Of a stretch of 64,000 bases of DNA, positions 1 to 11,554 are shown in pieces (position 1 is the stretch's first letter; every line of letters starts with the position of its first letter). The notes beneath the pieces were generated by a model. That model was not told where the DNA came from. It saw nothing but the letters and a program-made list of their open reading frames with translations, and searched no databases. The stretch is taken from the NCBI GenBank assembly GCA_030544215.1, contig JARZZO010000013.1, positions 50,239,196-50,303,195 of the forward strand, in the 5' to 3' direction. The stretch is from Zantedeschia hybrid cultivar (lineage: Eukaryota; Streptophyta; Magnoliopsida; Alismatales; Araceae). The translations under genes were made by a program, and so were the position numbers.

Positions 1-200
1 TGTTTGGGTTTTGAGATGTATATTTTTTTTGAATTTTGAAAAATATATATTTTTTTGAATTTTTGACCATGCAATTTTTTTGACTTTTTGACATATACAT
101 TTTTTTTGGATTTTTGACATATGCAATTTTTTTTGAATTTTGACATATACATTTTTTTTGAATTTTTGACATATGCATGTTTTTTTTGAATTTTTGACTA
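1..200. repeat. AT-rich minisatellite in the 3' region of element A
   Basis: About six imperfect units of roughly 28-30 bp, each containing TTTTTTTTGAATTTTTGACA followed by TATGCA or TATACA. It lies between the integrase frame and the (unseen) 3' LTR of element A. Non-coding. Confidence 0.7.
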
Positions 201-953
201 AAAGACCAGTATGGTACTTAGATCAAAAGATCATATTCATTTATTAACTTAATTTCCAAATTGTTCTTTAACAACTTAACTTAAAACCCATCGTGTTTCA
301 ACTTGTGTTTCCATTCGTGATCCCATTTGATGATTTGACCCTTAGTCAATCTAAGCCATTCCTTAAGCTTGAAGTACACCTCTTTAGAAAGAAAAGAAGA
401 ACAGATTTAGAAAGCCCATGAGAAGGTTCCGGAGACTTAAAAAGATGTTCCTTTCCAACCCTAATATCTGTTGGGGTTCGGTCATTTTCTTTCCGGGGTA
501 TTTATCGACCTTGCGTTCCCTTTTGTTTCATTTCATGGCCTTGATGTAACGTTTGTAATGTAATGGCCTTTTGATTTGAATTTGGCTTTTTGCCTTGCTT
601 TTGCTTTTCTATTCTTTTCTTTGCTTTGCTTTGGAACGGATCTCCCCCATTTTTTTATGACGGCCTCCTACTAAGATGGCGGGTATTCTTGGTAGTCTAT
701 TCTAAGCCTCGTTCCGACATCATGGGCCGAGTGTAAAACAGAATTTTATTTAAAAAGAATGATTTGTACTTCATACTCTTAGTCAAGTTTTTTAATTCTT
801 AAGGACTTGGCATCTCTTGTTACTCACGAATCAAACGTGTCAGTGTGTGCAGTAATGGGTTTGAAGTTAAATTATTCAGACTAACAAAGAAATTTGAGTT
901 TATAAATTTTCTGATTCCACTGGTCTTTGTACCATACTGACCGACTCTTTAAC
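201..953. other. Non-coding 3' stretch of element A
   Basis: No frame with recognisable protein similarity. Tat and Athila-type elements often carry a long non-coding or extra-ORF segment between integrase and the 3' LTR. The pyrimidine stretch near 645-657 would be a purine tract on the minus strand, but no LTR start follows it, so I do not call a functional polypurine tract. Confidence 0.4.
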
Positions 954-3713
954 TTAAGGGTAGTATTTCTTAAGATGTAAACCATTCCAGGGATGATTTA
1001 GCTCTTCTCCTTCTGCATTAACAAGACGATAAGCATTACCAGGATAAGCGTGCGATACAACATAAGGTCCTTCCCAGTTGGGTTGGAGCTTAGAACGCGG
1101 ACCACCAGGTTTTACAAAAATTCTTTTAACAACCATTTCACCGACTTTGAACTTTCGTTCAATGACTTTCTTTTGATAAAAACGTGCTAATCTGTTTTGA
1201 TAAGCTTTTGCATGATTAGCAGCTGACCATCTTTTCTCGTCTAAAAGTTCCAATTGAGTAAGGAGTGCTGAACGATGTTCATCAATGGAGAATTCCTTGT
1301 TCAATTGTACTCTTAATGACGGTATGAGGATCTCATATGGAACTACCGCCTCCATTCCAAATGTTAAGGAATAAGGAGTTTGCCCAGTAGGCGTGCGGAT
1401 TGAAGTTCGGTAGGCCCATAGAGCCTCGACCAATTTTTCTGGCCAATCTGCGAATTTGTTAGACTTACACGTCTTTTTGATAATTTTTATCAAAGTCTTA
1501 TTAGTTGCCTCTGCTTGGCCATTGCCTTGCGGATAATAAGGAGATGAATGATGCAATGCAATTTTATACCTGTTGCAGAGGTCCTTCAATTCCTGTGACA
1601 CGAACTGCGGTCCGTTGTCGGTGACGATGGTACTTGGAATTCCGAATCTTGTGATGATGTTCTTCATGATGAATTTGCAGACGGTTGATGCTTTGATCTC
1701 CACGTATGCTTCAGCTTCTGCCCACTTGGTGAAGTATTCCGTTGCCGTGAGAATGAAAGATTTTTGCTTGATGCCGGAATCTGGGTTACCAAGAGGTCCA
1801 ATAATGTCGAAAGCCCACATGGAGAAAGGCCATGGGGAAGAAACAGGATGGAGTGAAGATGCAGGAGAATGAATTTTGTCGGCGTGAAGTTGACACTTGG
1901 CACACCTACGGACATATCCTACGCAGTCTTCTTCCATGGTTGGCCAATAAAATCCTTGTCTAAGGATCTTCTTTGCTAGCATCTGTCCATTGACATGGCC
2001 ACCACAGACTCCACTATGAGCTCCTTCCATAACCTTCCAAAGCTCATCTTCGTCTAAACATCTCAGAAGAACTCCATCAAAACCTCTTTTGTATAATGCT
2101 CCCCCAACTAGGGTGTATCGTTGAGCAACTCTCCTGATAGCTCTTTTTTCCTCAGTTGTAGCTTCTTCATGATACGATTGATCTTCACAATATTTTGCAA
2201 TTTCATAATACCATGGCTTCTGTTCATCATCCATCTCTTCTAACAGCTCCATCAACATGATTTCTCTTTTTTCCACAATACTTCCATCTTTGAATTTCTT
2301 CAGCAACTTCTCCTTAGTTCTAAGAAATGAAGGGTCTTTCACGGCAGGTGAAAGACGCCTATGAACTATGATTGATTCAGTTTGTTTGCTGATAGGAAAA
2401 TCAAGAGAAGATGCAAGTGAAGCTAGAGCGTCAGCTAAGATGTTTTGATTTCTAGGGACATGGACAAAGATCAATTTTGTGAAAAGCTTTGAGTATGCAG
2501 AAGTAAGTTCTTGATATGGCTTAAGCTTGGGATCAAGAGTTCGATACTTGGTCAGCACTTGGCGAAGAATTAATTGGCTATCACCCACAATCCTGAGTTT
2601 GGTTGCACCATGAAAATGAGCAGCCTCGAGACCAGCAAGAAGTGCCTCGTATTCAGCTATATTATTGGTGACTGGAAAATCAAGCTGAAAGGCTTGTGGA
2701 ATGGTGACACCTTCAGGTGATAACAGAACGATTCCGATACCCTTTCCATGAGAATTCAGAGCTCCGTCAAAATGCAGAGTCCACATATCATCTCTGATTT
2801 GATTTACGGACATCAGTTCCTCATCCGGAAACTCTGATCGCACTGGATCAAATCGAGGAAGGGGATGATGAGCGAGATGTTCTGCTATGGCATAGCCCTT
2901 GATCGCTTTCTGTTGAATATAAATGATATCGAATTGAGATAGAAAGCTTTGCCATCGTGCTAACCTATCAGTAAGAACAGATTTCTCCAGAAGGAACTTG
3001 ATCGGATTCATCCTAGCGATGAGATGGACTTCATGGGCCAGAAAATAATGCTTTAATTTCTGGACAACCCAAACTAATGCTGCACATGTTTTCTCCATCG
3101 CCGTATATCTCTGTTCAGCGGGGTTGAGAAGTTTAGAGAGATAGTAGGCTGCCCTCTCTTTTCCTTCTTCATCTTCTTGTGCTAGGACAGCCCCCACTGC
3201 ATCATCCAGGACTGAAATATAAAGTATCAATGGTTTGCCTGGAGATGGTGGTCTCAAAACAGGAGGACTTGCCAAATAGTCCTTTAATCCATCAAATGCC
3301 TCCTGACACTTATCGTCCCAATTGAATATGACTCCTGGCTTGGTAAGCTCGTAGAACGGCTTACACCTTTGTGAGTGCTGGGAGACAAAACGGCGAATAA
3401 ATTGTAACCTCCCGATTAATCCTCTCAATTCTTTCAAGTTTTTGGGAGGTGGCATTTCTCTGATAGCCTTCGCCTTATTGGGATCGATCTCAATTCCCCG
3501 TTTGCTGACAATGAATCCAAGCAATTTCCCTGAAGATACCCCGAATACACATTTCTTGGGGTTCATCTTCAACTGATACTCTCTCGATCTCTCTAATACC
3601 CTTGCCAAAACTTTGGCATGCTCAGCCTTCGTCTTAGACTTAACCAATAGGTCATCCACATACACTTCCAAATCTATATGCATCATGTCATGAAATATTG
3701 CCATCATGGCCCT
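954..3713 (-). pseudogene. pol: Element A pol: RT end, RNase H, archaeal-type RNase H, integrase
   Basis: Open frame of about 917 residues after a nonsense codon (3714-3716). It starts inside RT: the YVDD catalytic motif is at about residues 16-19. The first RNase H (about 155-285) has a degenerate core: the Ty3 motif YTDAS reads YISVLD. The second RNase H (about 308-435) keeps the acidic set in LHFDGA (D314), AEYEA (E354), VGDSQ (D376) and ADALA (D426). The integrase has a zinc-binding H564-H571-C602-C605 and a catalytic triad D634, D697, E733, with 35 residues between the last two. The frame ends in YYP and stop at 954. The stop inside RT replaces a glutamine codon that the family normally has after NAGATY, and no shift occurs there, so this is a simple nonsense mutation. 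There is no chromodomain, as expected for this clade. Confidence 0.9.
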
Positions 3714-4878
3714 TTAATAAGTGGCTCCAGCATTCTTCAATCCAAATGGCATGACGACATAACAATATGTTCCCCAAGGTGTAGTGAATGAAGTCTTCTC
3801 TTGATCCTCTTCTGCCAGCTTAATCTTGTTGTATCCTGAAAATCCATCCATGAACGATAACGTCTCATAGCCAGCAGTGTTATCGATGAGTACATCAATA
3901 TGAGGCAATGGAAAATCGTCTTTAGGACATGCCCGGTTCAGATCGCGGAAGTCAATACAAATTCTGACCTTCCCATCCTTTTTCATAACCGGGACTATAT
4001 TGGCCACCCATTGTGGATAAAGGACAACTCTAATGAATTTGGCTTTGTGTAATTTATCGACCTCTTCCTTCATCTTTAAAGCCATTCGTGGGTGGAATCG
4101 CCTTAATTTCTGCTTGACCGGACTAGCTCCATCCTTTAATGTTAACCTGTGTTCAACTAAAGATGAGTCTAATCCCGGCATATCCTCATAACTCCAGGTG
4201 AAAGTGTCCTTATAATCCTTAAGTACTTGTATCATTGCCTTCTCATCCTTTGCAGAAAGATTTTTACTGACGAGGACAACCTTAGGTTCGTCTTCAGTCC
4301 CTAAGTTTATTTCTTTTGTGGGCTCTTCGACGGCAGCTGAAGGTTCATCAAATCTCTTCACTCCACTGGCATATGCCTCAGCTGCGTCCCCATCATCTTC
4401 CTCATCTTCAACAATGGGGTCCTTTTCATGTACTAACTCGTATACCCCGTACCCATCATTGACCGACTCATCATCTGTACAATCTTCTGGCATCTGAATT
4501 GGATCTTCTAAAAGCTGAGGGATTAAAGAGCAAAAGGAACATTTATCAGCCAAATCCTGGAGGTATCTTTCTGGAATTTGCCTACCCTTAGGCTTCCTAG
4601 ACTTCCTAACCTGCCTAAACTGCCTAAAACTGGACTTACTAACTTCACTAAACTGCCTATCATAACCTAATGAAGATGAAACAGGATGAAAATCCTGGGA
4701 TACAGGTGGAAATACAGGGGAATCCTCCCGTGGGGAGGGACAGAGTAGATCTAGGAGAGAATCTTGACCGACGGACCCGCGCGATGGGGTGTAATCGGAC
4801 AAGTAAGATGTTTCCTCGATGATGATTTGGGAAGAATTTGTTGTAAAATTGGCGTTTTTTTTTGGACCATCGAGGAAT
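3714..4878 (-). pseudogene. pol: Element A pol: N-terminal reverse transcriptase part
   Basis: This frame opens just after a TAA near 4878 and ends at a TAA in RT at 3714. It holds an acidic linker and then RT blocks: the KLRRFHPRMALKMKEEVDKL region, VRICIDFRDLNRACPKDDFP, the motif-A aspartate in FMDGFSGY, and VMPFGLKNAGATY. The YVDD follows after the stop in the same frame (954-3713). It overlaps the gag-protease frame (to 4751) by about 127 bp, in the -1 register. An A9 run in the overlap offers a route between the frames. No ATG opens it; the first usable codon of a free ORF would be TTG, so it was probably translated as a gag-pol fusion or reached by splicing. Confidence 0.85.
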
Positions 4879-7765
4879 TAAACATAAAGCAAGAATGAAT
4901 ACAAATGAGAGGAGAATCGGATAGAGGAAGCGGCACCAAGGCCAGAGGATTAGGGGGATCATATAGTAATATGTCCCAGATCAGATTATACAACCTCTCT
5001 AGGTCGAGAGGAGGTTGTGGAATAAAGTCCCGAGGGGACAGAGTTATCATAATGGGCGGAGCCCGTGGAATATCTTCAATTATGACCCGCGACCAAGTCG
5101 GGGTCAAGAGTAGTGTACGAAAAAGAGTATGGAGCATGAAGACATGTGAAGGATATGTCCCCCTCCATAGCAGATCTGTTGTATAACCAGCTTCATAGGG
5201 GTCATCTGGCTCCCCTTCATCAGTTTGTTCGGACAGCAGTATCCGCTTGTCAAAGATTGTGCCAGGGCTCTCAATTAGCTCGTCAATCTGCGGTGGCCAC
5301 TTGGGTTCTGCAGGATCCAGAAATAGTCTGTTCAGTGCTATATATAGGTCCCTCAGGTCGAACCATCTGTACCATTCGCATTCAGGGTCATGGAATTTCC
5401 TCCTCTTCATAGGCCGCAGAGCCTCCAAGGATTGGTACGTAAGTAATTCGGAACAATGTCTGGCCAAATCCCTCCCATATATGTCACGGAAGTCAAAACA
5501 TGAAGTAATGACCACCATGTTGTCGTGGCTAAGTATGGGCCCTTTCACAAAATGTGTATATAGAGTCCATGTTAAGGGATCTCGGCCTTCTTTCAGTGGT
5601 GTGGACATTGTTTCCAAGATTTCTTGACCATCTTCTTGCTGAACCCTGTCTTGCTTCAGTTTCCTCGGCCTATAGCCCATACCGCTTCCAGGTACTGCCC
5701 GATGATCTTTAACAGGAGTGGTCCTGCCTTGCAACTGTGTGCCCAGACCTTTCCCAGGCTTGTAGCCGTTCTTCATCATGATTCTCCATCCCGGGGTACT
5801 CATGCACTTCCCCCTTTTGATAGCATTTAATGGGTATGGAGAAATGGTAGCGGCTTTCAAAGGATCAGCCACTGGACGGTAGACATGTAATACCGACAGA
5901 AAAGGTTGTCGGCCAGGTAAAACAGCAGATTTAATATTCAATGTATGAGCAGCAGCAAGGATCGGCATGCTCGTCACTTTAATAATTCGTCCTTTATAAG
6001 GGAATTTGAGGCATTGGTGGTTCGTAGAAGGAATCGCCTCAAGAGTTTTGATATAAGGACGTCCAAGAATGGCATTTATGGAAGGGTCGATTTCTAGGAT
6101 ATGAAATTCGACCTCTGCATGACTTACTGGACCTAACTCCACCTTTAAATAAACCATTCCCAGAGGGGAACGGGTAGAATTGTCATATGCCGTAACTGAG
6201 ATGGGGCTAGGCAGCCATTTCTCCTTGGGCACACCGCATAGCTCCAGGGTCTTCGGAGGTAAAACATTAATTGAAGCCCCTGTATCAACCAGGCATGCAT
6301 CCACGGCCTTTTTGCAAATATTGACCGTGATGCTCAGAACCATGCTTCTGGCGGCTGGCGGTGCTAGTTCCGATGTGTGGAATGTAATTGAGGGCTGATC
6401 CCCCTGAGGAACTAGTAGTGCTGCAATTTTCTCTACCGGCACGTCTTCATTAACCATTACCTTATGTAGGTATTCCATTAAGGCTTCTTGGTGAATCTTG
6501 GACCTTTTAATCAATTCCAGTACAGTGATTCGTGCCGGTGTTCTGTCCAGATGTTTCAACAAGTCGTATTGAGTGTCTGGTGCACTCTCTTCATTATGGG
6601 CTTCCTCAGTCGGCTGTGATGGGCCGTCTCGGACTGTGGACTGAGGAAAGACCTTGTTGAAAATCCTTCCACTCCGGAGCGCATGTTCCTCGACCGTGGA
6701 GGATCCGGGTGACACCTTGAGTATTGCAGAGTCGGGTGGCGTAAGCGGTATGGAGGGTTGATGCGTAGGTGGTGGCGTTGGGTTAGGTGATGATGGCGTA
6801 GGGTTAAGTGGTGATGGCGCGGTGCGGATTAAAGGCCTAGATGGTTGGATGGTAGATGGGTAAATGGTTGGCGAAGTGGGGAATGGTACGCGTAATAGCG
6901 GTCTGGATGGTTGGGGCATATCTGGGTAGGTGGTGGTGGTAATGGGTGAAGTAGGAAATGGTATGCGTAAAAGTGGCCTTGATGGTAAAAGGGGCGCGTT
7001 ATTGGTTTGCGGAGGGGTATATGATGGAGGCGTAGGAGTGCGGGGCGCAATGGGTCTAAGGAAGGTGGGTAGTGGTAGTGGGTTATTGGGTGCGGGCGAG
7101 TGATATGTGGGTGTGGGTAGAGGGGTGATGGTGACGGGTTGTGGTCTGGGTATGTGGATGGTGCGGCGTGGTAGTCGCTCTGCGGTACTCTGAACGTGAC
7201 CCGTTGAGTAGAGAGAGGAAGAGTCCTCTATCCTCCATTGTTGCCCACGACCAGCCTCAGACTGACTGTTCGTTAGAATGGGAGCAACCTGGTTCTGGTT
7301 CTGGTGCTCCGGGAGTGGATTCTGCACTATGCCCATGTTGGGTGGTGCTGCTGCTTGTGCTGGTGGTCTTGCTTGCTGCTGCTGCTGCTGCTGTTGCGGT
7401 CTTCTCGCCTTCAGGGCTGTTATGTATTTCTTCATTTCCTCCCAGTCTATGCCGCCCTGCTCGTTAAGATCATGAATATAATCTCTGAATTGAAAGCATG
7501 TGTCAATGGTATGCCCAGGTTGCCTATGGAAGTAGCAATACCTGAACGTATCGGCATTTTGAGGCCAGACGGCCTTTTCCCTTGGCAAAACTAAGGCATT
7601 GGCTGCCATTAAAGCACTGAAGATATCGGCCAAGGATTCTGGGAGTGCCGGATATTTTGCCCTCTTCGGGCCTGGAGGTCTCCTCTGCTGGTTGTAGTCA
7701 CCAGGAGGAGGGACATTGTGGTACGCCGGCGGTGCGCGCGGCTGGTACTGTGGCTGTTGTTGCTG
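4751..7765 (-). pseudogene. gag-pro: Element A gag end, protease, G-patch and unidentified tail
   Basis: This frame continues gag after the stop at 7766. From the methionine at 7633 there are 960 residues. A zinc-knuckle-like C33-H36-H41-C46 pattern (CYFHRQPGHTIDTC) is followed by a glutamine run, then a proline-rich region (about 160-300) with three repeats of the PSRPLLRIPFPTSP type. The retropepsin active site is D450-T-G-A, with the partner motif AILGRPY at about 521-527. A G-patch (about 612-655: GYKPGKGLG, then GSGMGY) follows. A further 300 residues with no recognised family run to the stop at 4751. Retropepsin releases the mature proteins. G-patch next to retropepsin is known in betaretroviruses and in some plant gypsy elements; its role here is inferred to be nucleic-acid binding. 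Confidence 0.85.
4855..4863 (-). other. A9 homopolymer in the gag-pro/RT frame overlap, possible -1 frameshift site
   Basis: The upstream frame reads CAA AAA AAA ACG and the RT frame reads CCA AAA AAA AAC through the same nine A residues. A one-base backward slip after the second AAA enters the RT frame. It lies within the only 127 bp where both frames are open. Alternatives are a sequence-level indel in a homopolymer, or splicing of an intron between protease and RT, which is documented in Ogre elements. Confidence 0.5.
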
Positions 7766-8413
7766 CTAATACTGCTGCTGCTGTGGTTGCTGGTACTGTT
7801 GTTGCCGTTGCGGCTGTTGCTGTAGCTGTTGCTGGTTTTGATTCTGATTCGGCTGCTGGGGCCGTTGATACTGTTGTTGGTACTGGGGGTTCTGCTGCTG
7901 TCTGTACCCTTGCTGCTGTGGCCTCTGGTACTGCTGCTGACTCCTCACGAACTGGGGCAAGTTATTGTTCATGGTACTCACTTGCTCATGAGAGAGCGTG
8001 CCCTCAGTAGTCGGACCTGTGCTGGGAGAATTCGGCACTGCAGGCTTCCGAGGCGGAGGTCTGCTAGGTCTATAAGGATCAAAGACGCTAGAGAATGTAG
8101 CGTCCTTGAAGGCATTCTGGCAGTACCGTGCTCTTTCATAGAGCTCTGCCATGTTAGTCAAATTGTTCAAGGAGAGGACGAGCTTGAACTGGGGCGTGGC
8201 ATTAGAAATTAACATTTTCACTTGTTCAGATTCGGACAAGTGATCCTTCACCTTTTCAGCCAGACCCCGCCACCTGTCAGCAAAACTGACAAACTCCTCA
8301 TCCGGTTTCATCTTTTCTACAATGAGGTCCGTGATAGACAAGGAGGGTGCAATTCTGTCCTGGTATCGTTGAATGAATTTGCGTGAAACGATACCGTAAT
8401 CTTCTACTTCTTA
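7766..8413 (-). pseudogene. gag: Element A gag, middle segment between two nonsense codons
   Basis: Part of the Retrotrans_gag capsid-like domain (the stretch around SFADRWRGLAEKVKDHL and NLTNMAELYERAR) and a glutamine-rich tail. It is bounded by TAA at 8411-8413 and TAG at 7766-7768. Element B has TCA (serine) and a non-stop codon at the matching places. All three segments are in one frame, so the parent gag-pro was a single ORF. Confidence 0.85.
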
Positions 8414-9391
8414 GGGTTCCAGGGAAAAGAACCACTCGAGGGCTGGTCCCTCTAGAGATCTCCTGAACAAGAAGGCCAACGACCTCTTGTCATTCTGCCA
8501 GAAAGAGGATTCATACATGAACTCCTTCAGATGTGTGAAGGGGTTACCAGTACCGTTGTACTTTCGGTACACTGGCATCTCAGAGGGTGGCAGATGGAAT
8601 ACTGGCAGACTCGGTAGACTGATCTCTGGTACAGCTTTGACCCCCATCATTTTCTGGAGGTTATTAAATTGCTCATCCATACGCTCCATTTTGGCCAACA
8701 GCGTTTGTGTGGTCAGATCTGCTTGAGGAGGAGGAGGAGGAGGAGGTACTTGGTAGGCCTGCTGCCTAGAGTACGTTGGGCAGGGTGGACAATAGAGGGG
8801 AGGTCCGGCAGCGCTTCCGCCATGCCCGAGGGCATTTTGATAAGTGGGCGTTTGCGGTCTAGCCGGTTGCCTAGATGATGAAAGCTGCGGCCCAGCTGGC
8901 CGAGAAGTAATATGAAGGCCCTCCACGGCCTGATGGATATAAGGAGGAGGAAAAGAAGGTTGCTGAGGAACAGCAGGGGGAGCCACAGGGTTCGGCTCGG
9001 CAGGCTGCATGGGTGCCTTCCCCTTCAAAATAGATTGGATCGCCTCAAACTGCTGAGGGTCCAGTCGGGAGGCAAGAACTCCCAGAGCATTGATGAGATC
9101 TGTAGGATCAGAGGATGAGGGATCATTCTGATTCATGTCCCCCTCAAGATCAGGATTAGGGATCGCATATTCATGCGGAAGAGGATCAGGATATTGATCA
9201 CGTGGAGGCAAAAGAGGTGTCCGAACATTCCCATCTAGACGGTATGGAATGGGGATAGAACTACGGGAGGCATCAGCATCTCTCACACTCTCATAGTTGT
9301 ACTCAGAATCACGAGGGACATTAGCATCTCCCTCGTAATTAACCATGGCGTCTGGAGCCACACTCAAGTCCCTACCTGATCGTAGCAACAT
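8414..9391 (-). pseudogene. gag: Element A gag, N-terminal segment
   Basis: The ATG at 9391 begins MLLRSGRDLS. An in-frame ATG at 9448 is also open, but the two gag copies agree well only from 9391, so I prefer it. The segment has an acidic N-terminal region, a proline-rich linker with QPSFPPPYIHQ, and the start of the capsid-like domain (NGTGNPFTHLKEFMYESSFW, then LAFLFRRSLEGPALEWFFSL). It ends at a TAA where element B has TCA. Gag would form the cytoplasmic virus-like particle. Confidence 0.85.
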
Positions 9392-10398
9392 GATGTTAGA
9401 TTCCCTTTTCAAAGATTTAATCAAACAAGTTGTACAGAGATTAATCAAACAAGTGGATGCTTAACGTGATTTTAGGATTCCTTGTTGAGTTATTTGAATT
9501 GGATTAAGCCACAATTTCGCTCAGGGAAAGGATCCTAGTTTCAGTTCGATTTCCACCGTTATTCTCTAGGGCTTTCTCTCACAACGCTTTCAGAATCTAA
9601 CCGGGACTTCAATTGGTACAACCAGCCCGATGATCAAGGAGGAATACCTTGATTTTGGGGACTTATGGAGGTCTCAACGTCAACTTCTCTAGTCTGATCA
9701 AGGGACCAACCCAATCAGAGAGAGTTGCTGACGTCGAGTAATGTGTTCCTAAGAAGAGGAGGGATTAGCCTCAATGCGTATGTCCTGTGGCCTGGACGGC
9801 CTCTAATGCTTAGTAAGTAATGGGTAGCTAGCACTCAAAACACAAAAATCTGGAAACTAAAAAAAATTAAGAAACTGTATGAATCGCGTCGATTGTAGTC
9901 GACGCTATTCAAAACAGAACTTAATTTTTCGCAGAAGCAGATGCAGAGAGCAGAGAAACTGTGAAGCCTGAAAGGCGTCTAGGTAGGTTGACGCGGTTTT
10001 GAAACGCGTCAGCTTTCCTGGACGCTTTTCAGTTCGCAGAAATAGTTTTCCAGGAGGATTTTCTGGGTTGAATCCTCCTTAAACAAGATGAAAAGCAGTA
10101 AACAATCGACTCATGCGAATTTTTTAGTTGCAGATTTTAAACAGGATGATTTACTAACTAAACAACTAGAAAAACAGTCAATCACACATCATTTTTATCA
10201 CAAAAACAGCTTTTCGAGTTAATCAAGGGGAGGGCAAGATCTTGCCACTGGGATGTGCACGTGGTGCACGAGGGAAATTAATTAAACTAAACACTCACCA
10301 ATTGGTGAGGACGTGTCCAGAGACACAAATGGTGCACCGTGGGTGCCCGATATGATGATAGCAAGGACAAAAAGAAACTAAAAGATGGCGAGACCAAG
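9392..10398 (-). other. Element A leader between PBS and gag
   Basis: About 1 kb of non-coding transcribed leader. It matches 13567-14575 of element B closely. It contains three of the 34-bp dyad units and no long reading frame. Confidence 0.75.
9880..10032. repeat. Three 34-bp dyad units in element A leader
   Basis: Units at about 9880-9911, 9968-10000 and 9998-10032. Each has GCGTC and GACGC half sites around a 10-nt centre. The first has outer arms TGAAT/ATTCA. The second and third overlap back to back, with outer arms CTGAAA and TTTCAG. Confidence 0.85.
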
Positions 10399-10415
10399 TC
10401 CCACCGTGATCGCCA
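10399..10415 (-). other. Element A primer-binding site (tRNA-Arg type)
   Basis: The minus strand reads TGGCGATCACGGTGGGA, seven bases after the LTR end CTACA. It begins with TGG, complementary to tRNA 3' CCA, and resembles a plant tRNA-Arg 3' end from memory. tRNA-Arg priming is usual for Tat/Ogre elements. The same 17 bases occur in element B. Confidence 0.7.
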
Positions 10416-11150
10416 AAAAAGCTGTAGGTGCTTAGAATGACTGTGTGATTAACATGAAATATCTATGTTGTTTAGGTGTAAACTAACCTATTAAAAACAG
10501 CAACTAAAGTGCAGTGATCGCCAGAAACTTTTAACTTAAAAAGTTTCAAAAGAGAGTATGATCGCCTACCTTTCAAAACGCGGAAGATTAAGTCCTTGGT
10601 TCCCCTTCCTCAGCCGGCTGAAGAAAGAGAGCCCTTTCTTTGCTTCTTTGTTCTTGCTGTTGAATTTGAGGTTGAGGATCGTCCAAAAGTTGTGCTTGAT
10701 TTCCCCCTTTTTGATCTCTTGTTGTTGTTGAGTGCAGCAGAGACAGAAACAGAAAAAAAATGAAGAAACAATGATGAGAATTTAAGTAGAAGTAGTATAT
10801 GAACTAATCATGATGTTAAGCATATTTAAAACAGCAAACTCACTTTTTTAATAGCTTTGAAACCCCTTAGATCAAGTAGGTTTTTGAAAGATTATGCTGT
10901 GGTGTGTGTTTGCATGAAGTGAATATGAAGAATGAAACTAATGAAATGAATGCAGTAATGAAAAACTTATGCCCAATTAGTTGGTTGAAGCTCTTGAAAG
11001 GATGAAGATCTTGAAAGGGACGCCGACTTCTGGAAATGGCAGCGCTCCGGCGTTACGACGTTGTTGCTTCGATCTTCGACTCGCTATAACGCTATGGCTC
11101 AACTCAATTTAATTCTCTTCTCTTTTTTTTTCTCTCTTCAACATGCAGGG

Positions 11151-11160
11151 TATTTATAGG
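11151..11160 (-). promoter_or_regulatory. TATA box of element A LTR
   Basis: The minus strand reads CCTATAAATA. It is conserved at the same place in element B (15324-15333). Transcription is expected to begin about 30 bp further along the minus strand, which puts the dyad units in U3, upstream. Confidence 0.65.
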
Positions 11161-11256
11161 CATTTCTTGCGTTCGAGATTAACATAGAAAACTCCCGAAT
11201 TTATCCATCTTAACCGACAGATAATTACTGATTAATTCATCTTTATCTGTAATTAT

Positions 11257-11554
11257 CTAAAACGCGTCCACCTTGGCTGACGCCTTTCAGATTAATTAAG
11301 ATAAGGATAAATATCCGGGAAAACTTATCTTTATCTTTATTAGATAAAAAGCGTCCACTTGTGTAGACGTCTTTTAGACTAATTAAGATAAGGATAAACA
11401 TCCGGAGGAGAAGTTAAAATAGCTTAGGAAACCTAAAACGCGTCGACATTCCCAGACGCCTTTTAGTTAATAAATTAATTAATTAAAATTCAAATTTAAT
11501 CGTTAAAACAGGAATAAACTCTAAATGGCGTCCATGTGGGTCGACGTCTTTTAT
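11257..11554. repeat. Four phased 34-bp dyad units in element A U3
   Basis: Units start at 11257, 11344, 11433 and 11521, so spacing is 87, 89 and 88 bp. The first is CTAAAACGCGTC, ten bases, GACGCCTTTCAG. The third is CTAAAACGCGTC, ten bases, GACGCCTTTTAG. The linkers hold a weaker repeat containing AATTAAGATAAGGATAAA. They lie about 100-400 bp upstream of the LTR TATA box. Confidence 0.9.

Noticed and set aside
7360..8000. Plus-strand frames rich in cysteine, valine and alanine
   Set aside because: Antisense of the glutamine-repeat coding region of gag.
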